Part shown: positions 19,490 to 26,878 of the stretch, one piece after another
Numbering within the stretch: position 1 is the stretch's first letter
How the letters are laid out: each line of letters starts with the position of its first letter
Source: CBDAUN01 sp965214615
GTDB lineage: Bacteria; Pseudomonadota; Gammaproteobacteria; Arenicellales; JAJDZL01
Direction of reading: 5' to 3'
Assembly (NCBI GenBank): GCA_965214615.1
Contig: OZ243952.1
Location: 2,976,001 to 3,040,000 of the forward strand
Length of the DNA stretch: 64,000 bases
The notes under the pieces: model-generated
Databases searched by the model: none
What the model was told of the DNA's origin: nothing
What the model saw: only the letters and a program-made list of their open reading frames with translations
Position numbers and translations under genes: made by a program

Positions 19490-20272
19490 TCATACCATGG
19501 ATTTCTTCGAAATATAGACACCGTAACCGTAATAGTCGCGGTATTTTTCGTAGAGGGATATTTCGTGCCGCTCCGCTTCGACGATGGCCTTTGCCTCGTC
19601 ACTCGCGCCGTGGCGCTGAACAAACGCGTCAAAACGGTCTTGCATGGGCCAGTAGTAATTCTCAAGCCAGCAATGTGCCGGAAGGACAAAAAATGCCTCA
19701 GGGCAATAACCATGCCGTTCAAGGACATCGACCTTGACCGAGGCTGCAGCGATCTGCGGATACTCATTCTCCCAATACGAGGAAAGTTCGGACGGTCTTG
19801 TCTCGCAAAGCCACGTAATCTCGGAAACTATCAGCTTTCCTCCCGGTTTCAGGAATCGGTTCCAGCTTGATACCCCGGCTTCAAAGCCCATATTGTAGAT
19901 CGCCCCTTCGGACCAGATTACATCGAATTCCGATTCTGCAAATGGCAGGTCATCCATAGAGCAGTTCAGCGTTTCAATTCTTTCCGCCACGCCATAGTCG
20001 TTCGCTCTGGATTGAAGTTCGTCAAGAAACTCCGGCACAATATCCACGGCAGTGACACAGGCATCAAGCGCCTTGGCAAGGATGATGGTCGACGCACCTG
20101 TGCCGCAGCCTATATCCGCAACTTTCAAGGAGCGTGAACGGTCGAGACCTGCCAGCTCCGCCGCTCGTTTGGTTTCAGATTCTCCACCTGGCCCTTGTCG
20201 CGCGCCATGAAGGTGGAGATCGATCAGAAGTTGGATGTCGTTCATAAATCTAGCTGCTTTGATATCCTTCAT
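19490..20272 (-). CDS. Class I SAM-dependent methyltransferase
   Basis: A 260-residue Rossmann-fold methyltransferase. Motif I is VADIGCGTGASTIILAKAL, followed by the acidic VTAVDIVPEF and a post-motif region (FAESEFDVIWSEGAIYNMGFE). It resembles UbiE/Methyltransf_25 small-molecule enzymes. The C-terminal HCWLENYYWPMQDRFDAFV segment is unassigned. It stands alone and the substrate is unknown. Confidence 0.78.
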   Translation of the reverse strand: MKDIKAARFMNDIQLLIDLHLHGARQGPGGESETKRAAELAGLDRSRSLKVADIGCGTGASTIILAKALDACVTAVDIVPEFLDELQSRANDYGVAERIETLNCSMDDLPFAESEFDVIWSEGAIYNMGFEAGVSSWNRFLKPGGKLIVSEITWLCETRPSELSSYWENEYPQIAAASVKVDVLERHGYCPEAFFVLPAHCWLENYYWPMQDRFDAFVQRHGASDEAKAIVEAERHEISLYEKYRDYYGYGVYISKKSMV

Positions 20273-20501
20273 TGCAGTCGGTTTTTCTCGTTGTCATAGT
20301 CCGATTTGCAATGTACTCGATGCGAAGCCACAACAGCAATTGCAATTGCCGGCAACATTATCGAAATTGCTTGGCAGCATCGTCAGATCTTGATAAAGCC
20401 TGTCAATGACTCACGACAATATTACGGTTAGTGTCGGCGCGAAGCGGTGACTCTAACCCGAATATTCGAATGCACTTGCACAAAACCGAATCTAGCCGAG
20501 C

Positions 20502-20715
20502 TTATGTGAATTCGTGCTTAACCGATTCGCCAGACGCGGCTGCAAACTCGCTGTCAGCGGCTGAGAATAGCTCTTCAATCCCTGTCTCCAAGCGCCCGTA
20601 ATTCAACTGATACAGATGTCCGATCCTGTCAAGACACTGCTCGCTCCAATCGTCCAAATCGTCGCGCCCGGCCGCCGCATTGATGAAATTGCGGCGAAGA
20701 TGACTGCCGAAATGT
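20502..20715 (-). pseudogene. Unidentified C-terminal gene fragment
   Basis: The last 70 or so codons of a minus-strand frame look protein-like (QHFGSHLRRNFINAAAGRDD, DLDDWSEQCLDRIGHLYQLN, GIEELFSAADSEFAAA). Upstream of about 20715 the frame becomes non-protein-like, because it is antisense to the hipA tail. I read it as the 3' end of a gene cut off at that junction; the family is not recognised. Confidence 0.35.
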
Positions 20716-20718
20716 TGC

Positions 20719-20907
20719 GTGTTTCTCAGACTCAAAGCCGTTAAGCGGTTGTTGTCTGAGTTGCAAGATCGCGACAAATTTGAAAAACTCATTACGGCTG
20801 TCGGACAGCACTGGAACATCGTATGCGAGGAAGCCGAACTAAGTGGTGCGGACAAGAATCTTCTATGGGGCAGACAGATTCTCAACACTTTCTCGACTGA
20901 ACAATAG
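20719..20907 (+). pseudogene. HipA-family toxin C-terminal fragment
   Basis: From a GTG, 62 codons encode the extreme C-terminus of HipA-type kinases: FEKLITAVGQHWNIVCEEAE followed by LSGADKNLLWGRQILNTF, the conserved LLWGRQFLNP pattern. The kinase body of more than 300 residues is missing. It abuts another fragment on the opposite strand, marking a rearrangement junction near 20716. Confidence 0.6.
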
Positions 20908-21052
20908 TCAGTAACGTGGAAAACTGAATGGATTGTTCCGAATTGCCGCGGCTGCCCTGTTGGAAACCAGCAATTGCTTTCACGAATACTGCTGGAGCCG
21001 ATCAATGTAGAACGATGAGTCTACATCAAATTTCGATTCAAGCATTGCTTGC

Positions 21053-21358
21053 CTAGACCGCCGTCGCGCGAGGCTGAACATTCTCCACAATTGTGCTTCC
21101 ATGTTCGGTTTCTGCCAGACGTATTTCCCAAGACTTTTGAAGACTGAGCCAAAATTCAGGACTTGTCCCGAAATATCTAGCAAGTCGTAATGCTGTATCC
21201 GCACTCACTCCTCGCTGTCCGTTGAGGATCAATGTGATTCGATTGACTGGCACACACAATGCTTCAGCCAAATTACTGGCAGATAGTCCAAGCTCAGTAA
21301 GTTCCTCTCTGAGAATCTCGCCCGGATGCACTGGTGCCATTCCATTCCTAATACCCAT
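21053..21358 (-). CDS. higA: HigA-family antitoxin (XRE helix-turn-helix)
   Basis: A 101-residue antitoxin with the hallmark HPGEILREELTELGLSASNL, the HTH segment LAEALCVPVNRITLILNG and RLARYFGTSPEFWLSLQ. In higBA operons the toxin precedes the antitoxin; here only the last 23 codons of higB remain, 11 bases upstream. The antitoxin is intact, but with its toxin cut off and the promoter region replaced by intron DNA its expression is uncertain. Confidence 0.88.
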   Translation of the reverse strand: MGIRNGMAPVHPGEILREELTELGLSASNLAEALCVPVNRITLILNGQRGVSADTALRLARYFGTSPEFWLSLQKSWEIRLAETEHGSTIVENVQPRATAV

Positions 21359-21369
21359 CGTTAACCCCT

Positions 21370-21441
21370 TCAGTGATAGTCAGTAATTTCAACCTCGGAC
21401 GGTCCTTGTACCGTCCAGCGAAAACAAATTCGCCATTGTTT
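21370..21441 (-). pseudogene. higB: HigB toxin 3' fragment next to the intron
   Basis: The minus strand reads KQWRICFRWTVQGPSEVEIT then DYH and stop, the canonical end of RelE-like HigB toxins (QWRICFRW...VEIVDYH). The match stops exactly at the predicted 3' end of the group II intron. The first 70 or so residues of the toxin are not on this side. Confidence 0.75.
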
Positions 21442-23429
21442 GTAGAGTCGAGGGCTGGCGCGCCAATGTTAGGGTTCGGTGGCGGTTCCATCGCTTTCGC
21501 TTTGGGCCTCAGGCCGACTCCCATAACCGCGTTTCCAGACCCCCGCTCATCAAACCGGACGTGCGGTTTTCCCGCATCCGGCTTTCAGGCGAAATCATGC
21601 TTTCGCCCACGGAAGGCTTTGGGTCTTGAGCACTAAGCGAGTCAGGCCGTAATCGTCATACAGCCTGCGGTCGGGGAACCGCACGAATCTCCCGACTCTC
21701 ACCTTGTGCTTGCGACACAGCCACTGGCGAAGCCGCCTTGAAGCGTGAGCATCGATTGCCGCATAGGCAGGGGATACCTGTCCCAGATGAAAGTAGTTCG
21801 CCCAACCGGATAGCATCCAGTTAAAGCGTCTTACCATCTCATCCCGTTCCAGAAATCCGTATTGCCTTGCGCTCTGCTCACTTATCTTGCGGCATATTCT
21901 CTGAACGCTCGACTTGCTCGGACGGGTGCCTATGTAGGCGCCCGATCCGTCATATCGATAATTCATTCCGATACGATAGCCCAGAAATTCCAAAGACTCG
22001 TCCGGACACCTAAGACACCGGGTCTTTTGCATATTCACCGGCAGTTTCAACTTCTCCATCATCCGAGTGAATGCCGACAGCATCACTGCCGCCGGAGCCT
22101 TCCCCACAATGCAGATGTCGTCTGCGTAGTTGACAATATGCGACTGAAACCTCCGATCAAAACCAAAGTGCTTCCAACCCACAATAAAGCGTCTCATGTA
22201 GATCGAGCTTAGAAGCGGCGATACAGGAGAACCCTGGGGGCTGCCCCTGCGCTGATTCCTTGCACGGTTCGTGCGGCGTTTGCCGCCTTTGCCGTCATCC
22301 TCTTCCACCGGCATTTCCAGCCATGCCTTGATCAGTGCGAGCATCGCACCGTCGCTGATGCGACGCGCAAGGCTCTTGATCAGTTCGGCATGGGGAATCT
22401 GACCGAAAAAGTCAGCCAAATCGCCATCAACCACTTCATGGTGTCCCGTGTTCAGGAGTCGATGGATGCGCTTGACCGCATCGTTCGCGCTCCTGTTCGC
22501 GCGATAGGCATACTGCTCATCGCACAAATCGGCTTCAAAGATCGGCGACAATATCATCATCGCCGATGTCTGCGCCACCCGGTCTTTAAGGCACGGTATC
22601 CCCAACGGGCGATACTTGCCTTTCTGCTTCTTCGGAATCATCACCTGACGCACCGCTTGCGGCTTGTAGGTCTTTTCCCTGAGTTCTCGCGCCAGTTCCC
22701 CGAGCCATCTTTCAACGCCGTATGACTCGATGTCCTCGAATGTCTGTCCGTCCACGCCGGCCGCGCCGCGATTGCGCCGCACCTGCCGATACGCCTCGGC
22801 CAGAAAATCCATCCGATACACCTTGTCATGCAACGCATGAAACCTTAGCCCAGGTTCTTCCTTCGCTTTGGCATGTAGCATGTGCTGCAATCTCTGAACC
22901 TTTCCAGACCCTATTAGATTAATTTCAGTAGTCATGCCCTTTCCTGCTTTGCATTCTGCTTCCGAATCAAGGCTCCTTTCCTCCGCAGGCATTACCCCGC
23001 ATCCTCAGTACTACGAACCTATCCGCCACCCTGACAACCCAGTCCAGTCCTCGCGGATTACCGGTTTGATGCGTGCCACATCATTGACAGGGCTTCCCGT
23101 TTTGCCACTTCTCTCGTCTTCCATGCGTGCCAGCACCAATACCCCGGCGGAACCGCCCCGGTGCGCTTGTCGCTCACTTCCCGAAGCAGCGTCGGCCTTC
23201 TCCGAAATAACGGCGGATCGGCTTCCGCATTACACTTTTCGAGGCCTGCTCGGTGTTCACTTACGTTCCGGCCCGCATGTTCGCTGAATCGTCTAAAACG
23301 ACCCTTCTACTAAAGTGCTTCAAACCATGTTGTTACCTCCATGATCCGCTTTAGCCGCTACTCAACCGGAGCGACAGTTGTTGGACAGGTTTCGCACCTG
23401 CCAGAGAAAAACGCCTTTCCACGGCGCAC
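21442..23429 (-). mobile_element. Group II intron
   Basis: A 1,988-base element on the minus strand. The 5' end is proposed at 23429, where the strand reads GTGCGCC, the group II start consensus. Domain V is at about 21552-21585 (AGCCGGATGCGGG, loop AAAA, CCGCACGTCCGGTTT). The 3' end follows CGACTCTAC at 21442. A maturase/reverse transcriptase ORF occupies domain IV. The roughly 490 bases before the ORF suit domains I-III. Boundaries are inferred from consensus, not from an empty site. Confidence 0.8.
21595..22935 (-). CDS. ltrA: Group II intron reverse transcriptase/maturase
   Basis: Reverse transcriptase with the finger-palm motifs YRQVRRNRGAAGVDGQT, PKKQKGKYRPLGIPCLKDRV, RGSPQGSPVSPLLSSIYM and catalytic NYADDICIVG. 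The C-terminal maturase X region is FNWMLSGWANYFHLGQ. It ends soon after RFPDRRLYDDYGL, with no HNH endonuclease domain, so mobility would use nicked or replicating DNA. The start is taken at 22935 (446 residues, MTTEINLIGSG); an upstream ATG at 22992 adds 19 residues. All catalytic residues look intact. Confidence 0.9.
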   Translation of the reverse strand: MTTEINLIGSGKVQRLQHMLHAKAKEEPGLRFHALHDKVYRMDFLAEAYRQVRRNRGAAGVDGQTFEDIESYGVERWLGELARELREKTYKPQAVRQVMIPKKQKGKYRPLGIPCLKDRVAQTSAMMILSPIFEADLCDEQYAYRANRSANDAVKRIHRLLNTGHHEVVDGDLADFFGQIPHAELIKSLARRISDGAMLALIKAWLEMPVEEDDGKGGKRRTNRARNQRRGSPQGSPVSPLLSSIYMRRFIVGWKHFGFDRRFQSHIVNYADDICIVGKAPAAVMLSAFTRMMEKLKLPVNMQKTRCLRCPDESLEFLGYRIGMNYRYDGSGAYIGTRPSKSSVQRICRKISEQSARQYGFLERDEMVRRFNWMLSGWANYFHLGQVSPAYAAIDAHASRRLRQWLCRKHKVRVGRFVRFPDRRLYDDYGLTRLVLKTQSLPWAKA

Positions 23430-23885
23430 ATTAAGTTTAGAGTCACCGCTTGGCGCCGGCACAAATCTTAATATTCCGCATACAGAGAGTCTTTCGCCGC
23501 TATCAGGCCTTCTCTCTTGCGAGAGACACACGACACGAGATAAACGGTTTTCACAATTTCGACACGAGGATATCGCCCTACCGACGAACGTGGCACTTTA
23601 TTTTGCAAAAAGCTATAGAGATGACTCTCTGAGCAACATCAGAGATCGTAATTCTGAAATTCGATTCCCACGTTATTCTAATGGGACGGCTATTTCAATG
23701 TGGATAATCTAGGGGGTTTTCGCTATATTGATGTGGGATATAACAGCTCGTCAGGTCATCAAGGCCACAACCACTGGGGTTGTAGAACATAAACTTTTAA
23801 TTGTGACAGAGTAGCGTTGGCGAAGATGTCCGATCACCCAGGCGCGGCTTGTTGTACCTAATACGTTCAAAAGAAAATCATTCAA
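23430..23885. other. Intergenic stretch with a possible DUF6884-like fragment
   Basis: On the minus strand a 28-codon GTG frame (23468-23554) reads VKTVYLVSCVSRKREGLIAA then KD, resembling the N-terminus of DUF6884 proteins, and then hits a stop. The rest, up to arsC, has only short frames. A weak inverted repeat (ACAACC, GGTTGT) is near 23768-23783. The bases adjoining the intron do not encode the missing HigB N-terminus. Confidence 0.35.
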
Positions 23886-24323
23886 ATGAATCTATTATTT
23901 TTATGCACCGGCAATTCCTGCCGTTCGCAAATGGCGGAAGGCTGGGCGCGTCAGCACGGTGGAGACTGGCTCCAGGTTCAATCGGCAGGTATTGAGTCCC
24001 ATGGCAAGAACCCACGCGCTATTTCGGTCATGCAGGAGGCCGGCGTGGACATCTCCGCACAGGAATCCAGCAAACTCACTGCTGCAATGCTCGAATGGGC
24101 AGAATATGTTGTGACCGTATGTGGGCACGCCGATGAACATTGTCCATTACTACCGGCGGGCACGCGCAAGGAACACTGGCCCCTCAGTGACCCAGCCAAG
24201 GCCACCGGCACAGAGGAAGAAATCATGATAGCGTTCAGAGAAAGCCGCGACGACATCCGGCAGCGGGTACTGGACTTAATCGGGCGCTTAAAGCACGAGC
24301 ATGCGGAGTTAATTCATGAGTGA
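23886..24323 (+). CDS. arsC: Arsenate reductase (low-molecular-weight phosphatase type)
   Basis: Reduces arsenate to arsenite. The 145-residue protein has the P-loop CTGNSCRSQMAEGW with the nucleophilic Cys at residue 7-8, the second redox Cys in VTVCGHADEHCP, and SDPAKATGTEEE of the LMW-PTP ArsC family (thioredoxin- or glutaredoxin-coupled). It overlaps the start of a broken acr3 gene by eight bases, the remains of an ars operon. No arsR was identified. Without an efflux pump here, arsenite export must be supplied elsewhere. Confidence 0.9.
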   Translation: MNLLFLCTGNSCRSQMAEGWARQHGGDWLQVQSAGIESHGKNPRAISVMQEAGVDISAQESSKLTAAMLEWAEYVVTVCGHADEHCPLLPAGTRKEHWPLSDPAKATGTEEEIMIAFRESRDDIRQRVLDLIGRLKHEHAELIHE

Positions 24324-24597
24324 TACGGAGAAGAATAGTGAAATGGGTCTGTTCAAGGGCTGCCTGACACTGTGGGTCGCGCTGTGAACTATCGTCGGTA
24401 TCGGACTGAGGCATCAATTTCCGAACGCCTTCCAGACAACAGGACACATCGAGGCGGCCCATATTAACCTGCCAGTGGTGGAATTCGCCTGGCTGATGAT
24501 CATTCCCATGTTGCTCAAATTTGACCTTAAGGCATTCAAAAGAGTGAAGCGACACTGGCGCGGCGTTGGAGTAACTTTGTTTGAAACTGGGGCATAA
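24316..24597 (+). pseudogene. acr3: Acr3-type arsenite transporter, truncated with internal stop
   Basis: From the ATG overlapping arsC, the frame reads MGLFKGCLTLWVAL, a TGA stop, then TIVGIGLRHQFPNAF, HINLPVVEFAWLMIIPMLLK and HWRGVGVTLF before a final stop at 24597. This is the first third of an ACR3 permease (TLWVALCIVVGIALG...LMIIPMLLKID). The family normally has about 350 residues; the other eight or so membrane helices are gone. The internal stop probably arose from a TGC cysteine codon. Confidence 0.8.
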
Positions 24598-24690
24598 AAC
24601 CTTACAAAGAACATGAAGTGTTCGCAAGCGCAACCTCCTACACAAGTGATTGATTCGACGACATAATCGGTATTTTTTATCTCTTTTTAG

Positions 24691-25062
24691 TTAAGCAAAC
24701 GGATCTGCAAATTCGTCATTTGCTGGAGTTAGCATATTCAACCTTGATCCGGCAAAAAGTATACGATCTTTATCGATGTCGAGCTTGTTTAGGAGATCAA
24801 ATACGCTTTGGTTTCCAAGCACAGGTTCATTTAGCCGCTCCCGATCAGCAGTAAAACCAGAGCTGGTCCACGCTCGTGAGATGACTAATAGATCAAAAAT
24901 TCTGCTCATTGCTGATTTCCTAGGCTTAGCCTCCCCATTGATCCAGTTATAAAGGGTCTTCCTGCTCTGAACATTACATACCTGCGCCACTTCGTCTTTT
25001 GTCAACCCAAACGCCAGGCAAATTTCATTCACCGCAGTCGCTAATTTAATTTGAGAGGCCAT
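24691..25062 (-). CDS. XRE-like helix-turn-helix protein, possible antitoxin
   Basis: A 123-residue protein. The N-terminal half is an HTH (FGLTKDEVAQVCNVQSRKTL, YNWINGEAKPRKSAMSRIFD). The C-terminal VLGNQSVFDLLNKLDIDKDR and ILFAGSRLNML resemble the toxin-binding tail of Xre/MbcA-type antitoxins. No toxin adjoins it. A long hairpin lies 20 bases upstream and may be its operator. Confidence 0.6.
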   Translation of the reverse strand: MASQIKLATAVNEICLAFGLTKDEVAQVCNVQSRKTLYNWINGEAKPRKSAMSRIFDLLVISRAWTSSGFTADRERLNEPVLGNQSVFDLLNKLDIDKDRILFAGSRLNMLTPANDEFADPFA

Positions 25063-25081
25063 ATGTACTTGAGTATTAGCG

Positions 25082-25143
25082 CCTGTAGGGCGACAAACAA
25101 GGTAATTCTGAATACGGAATTATCCTGTTTGTCGCCCTACAAG
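25082..25143. repeat. Long imperfect hairpin with perfect 16-bp outer arms
   Basis: TGTAGGGCGACAAACA (25084-25099) is repeated exactly in inverse orientation at 25126-25141. The interior also pairs (GGTAATTC with GAATTATCC) around a short loop. Such a structure fits a MITE/REP-like element or an operator-terminator between the two minus-strand frames; the upstream frame ends inside it. Confidence 0.7.
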
Positions 25144-25353
25144 CGCCACTGGGAGTAACGCAAAACAGACTTGCAACCACACCTCCGGAACCTTGGTATA
25201 AAGAGAATGCCTGCTTAAGTCCTTGCCTTCCGGAAGCACTAAATGGATGGCTGGAGGATTTAAGTAATGATTAATTGCTCCTGAGGCGTAATGTGCATCA
25301 AGCGGGAGATCCGTTGCAATCATTCTCAATGAGTTGTCGAACTTCGAAACCAT
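25120..25353 (-). CDS. Hypothetical protein, possibly a gene fragment
   Basis: A 77-codon frame (MVSKFDNSLRMIATDLPLDA, YASGAINHYLNPPAIHLVLP) that I do not recognise. The open frame continues upstream without a start codon through RIRAATKYHAVLSKLF into the 38-bp repeat at 25449. Its C-terminus (VGRQTG) is encoded by the hairpin. Both observations suggest a remnant joined to repeated DNA. Confidence 0.3.
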   Translation of the reverse strand: MVSKFDNSLRMIATDLPLDAHYASGAINHYLNPPAIHLVLPEGKDLSRHSLYTKVPEVWLQVCFALLPVALVGRQTG

Positions 25354-25448
25354 GAATAGTTTGGACAGTACGGCATGATATTTTGTCGCAGCCCTGATCC
25401 TATGGGCAACGACACCATGATTTATACCGTGAAAAAAGTTTTCTTGGC

Positions 25449-25486
25449 GGTGCCAGCCAGTGCCAGACGCGGAATCATTCCCACTC
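25449..25486. repeat. Distal copy of the 38-bp guaA-end direct repeat (attachment-site-like)
   Basis: Identical over 38 bases to 26841-26878, which covers the last 12 bases of guaA and 26 bases beyond it. It sits 1.39 kb from guaA and includes a copy of the guaA stop codon region. Duplication of a gene's 3' end at the far side of accessory DNA is the signature of site-specific integration; guaA is a known target of integrative elements. No integrase remains. Confidence 0.75.
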
Positions 25487-25628
25487 TATTGTAAATAAGC
25501 CTTTTTTGTCTTTTATATTCAATGGCTTATTTTCCTGCTAAACGGTAATACCATGAAAAATACCATGCTCAGAAAATCCTTCAAAATGCTCGAAAAAAAT
25601 TGCCGATTGAACACTGATACACAGCACC

Positions 25629-25955
25629 TTAGGCAACCTTCCGGGCTTTGACTTCCAGGTGGATGCCCTCCTGCTCCTGCAGATATTGGATCACCGCAAA
25701 CAGGTTGCTCGCCTGTGGATTACCTTTTGGCCCAAACATACGCATGAGACTCTTGCTCGACTTGTCGAAGACCTGGGAGAGTTCCTCAAACCCGATCGTC
25801 GCGTTGATGTAGTCACGCAGCACCGCCTTGCCGGTATCGACATCACCGGCGAGCAAACATTCGACCCCTTCTTGCAGCAGGGCCTTGCGAAACGCGGGAT
25901 CGCGTTGGGCGCGTGCCTGTATGGTGTCCTTAAAATCTTTCGTCAGAGCCATCAT
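25629..25955 (-). CDS. Addiction-module antitoxin (HTH, HigA-2-like)
   Basis: A 108-residue protein with the pattern of DNA-binding antitoxins of Gp49-type modules: FKDTIQARAQRDPAFRKALL, AGDVDTGKAVLRDYINATIG and FEELSQVFDKSSKSLMRMFG, the last being the HTH (the region before GPKGNP is highly conserved). It overlaps its toxin gene by four bases and lies inside the guaA repeat-bounded segment, where it would stabilise the island. Confidence 0.85.
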   Translation of the reverse strand: MMALTKDFKDTIQARAQRDPAFRKALLQEGVECLLAGDVDTGKAVLRDYINATIGFEELSQVFDKSSKSLMRMFGPKGNPQASNLFAVIQYLQEQEGIHLEVKARKVA

Positions 25956-26293
25956 GTCACCTCTTGCCGTTTTCGGCGCTTATAGTCGCGCCAGTGTCCT
26001 TTTGCAGCAGCAATATCTGCGTCCTGGCGCTTCTTGGTACCACCCGCGAGCAATATCACCAACCGGTCCCCATCCTTGCCAAAGTAGATTCGATAGCCAG
26101 GACCAAAATCGATTCGGTACTCATAGACGCCGGCACCCACACCTTTCACATTAGAGAAGTTGCCCTGCTCCATCCGATGGACGGCTGTCGTCACCTTGAC
26201 CGCAGCGGCCACATTCAGACGATCGAACCATTTGGCATAAGGGCTGTTTCCCTCAGCATCGAGGTATTCTCTAACCTCTGTCATATGATCCAT
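25952..26293 (-). CDS. RelE/ParE-superfamily toxin (Gp49/HigB type)
   Basis: A 113-residue toxin. It reads EVREYLDAEGNSPYAKWFDR, KGVGAGVYEYRIDFGPGYRI and LVILLAGGTKKRQDADIAAA, the signature of phage-derived Gp49-like mRNA interferases, with conserved Arg and Tyr in YRIDFGPGYRIYF. It comes first in the operon, overlapping the antitoxin by four bases (ATGA). An alternative start lies three codons in. The pair appears complete. Confidence 0.86.
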   Translation of the reverse strand: MDHMTEVREYLDAEGNSPYAKWFDRLNVAAAVKVTTAVHRMEQGNFSNVKGVGAGVYEYRIDFGPGYRIYFGKDGDRLVILLAGGTKKRQDADIAAAKGHWRDYKRRKRQEVT

Positions 26294-26431
26294 ATAGTAG
26301 CATATATGTTACCTTTTGCAATGCCCACACAACACCTCATTTCCGGATAACCCTTGTTTTCTATGGAGTGACACCCGGATCTGGCGGGTGGGCCGTTGAA
26401 AATGAGTGCACATCCTGAATCGCCCCGAAAA

Positions 26432-26665
26432 TCATCCCTTCGGCGGATACGGATCATTCCCGTGGCTGTCCTTATTCTGGATCTTCCCGTCCTTGCCGTG
26501 GATGTAGAATTCGGTGCCTTAGTTCTGGCTGATCTTGCGCCCGGCATCGACGGCATCCCGCTTCTTGCCAAAGTGGCCACTGCTACGAGCCGCGCCGTCT
26601 TTTTTGACATCCCAAACGCCGTCAGCGTTGGGCACGACATGATGTGATCCTGGTTTCTTTGGCAT
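26432..26665 (-). pseudogene. DUF2188 protein gene with internal stop
   Basis: The minus strand reads MPKKPGSHHVVPNADGVWDV, DGAARSSGHFGKKRDAVDAG, RKISQN, a TAA stop, then GTEFYIHGKDGKIQNKDSHG and NDPYPPKG. This is a complete DUF2188 protein of 77 residues except for the stop at codon 49, where relatives have Gln/Asn (CAA to TAA would be enough). Function of the family is unknown. The reading frame is otherwise perfectly conserved, so decay is recent. Confidence 0.8.
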
Positions 26666-26750
26666 GGTCGCCTCCTGTCTATTTTTGAAAATTACCCATG
26701 GAAATTTGGAGTATGTACATCAGCCACGAATCGGTCTCGAGAAGCCATCG

Positions 26751-26795
26751 AAAAGTTTGCTTGGCGGTGCCGGCGGGTGCCAGACAGAAATGATG
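26751..26795. repeat. Third, degenerate attachment-like copy
   Basis: AAAAGTTTGCTTGGCGGTGCC (26751-26771) matches 25434-25454 with one mismatch. It continues with a degenerate version of the 38-bp repeat (GGTGCCAGACAG). The distal copy at 25434-25486 therefore looks like a hybrid of this element's left part and the guaA-end repeat's right part. Confidence 0.6.
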
Positions 26796-26840
26796 TTATT
26801 CTTGTTATTACAATGAGTTATGCGCTGTCTGATGCCTGTA

Positions 26841-26878
26841 GGTGCCAGCCAGTGCCAGACGCGGAATCATTCCCACTC
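26841..26878. repeat. guaA-proximal copy of the 38-bp direct repeat
   Basis: Perfect partner of 25449-25486; it overlaps the final codons and stop of guaA. Internal motif TGCCAGCCAGTGCCAGAC is itself a short direct repeat (GTGCCAG twice), typical of recombinase arm or core sites. Integration here would regenerate the guaA end. Confidence 0.75.

Noticed and set aside
18434..19870. 478-codon plus-strand open frame
   Set aside because: Antisense to tadA and the methyltransferase, both of which have clear catalytic motifs; composition is Arg/His-rich with no family resemblance.
26281..26640. 119-codon minus-strand frame upstream of the toxin gene
   Set aside because: It is out of frame with the DUF2188 reading, which matches a known family over its full length.
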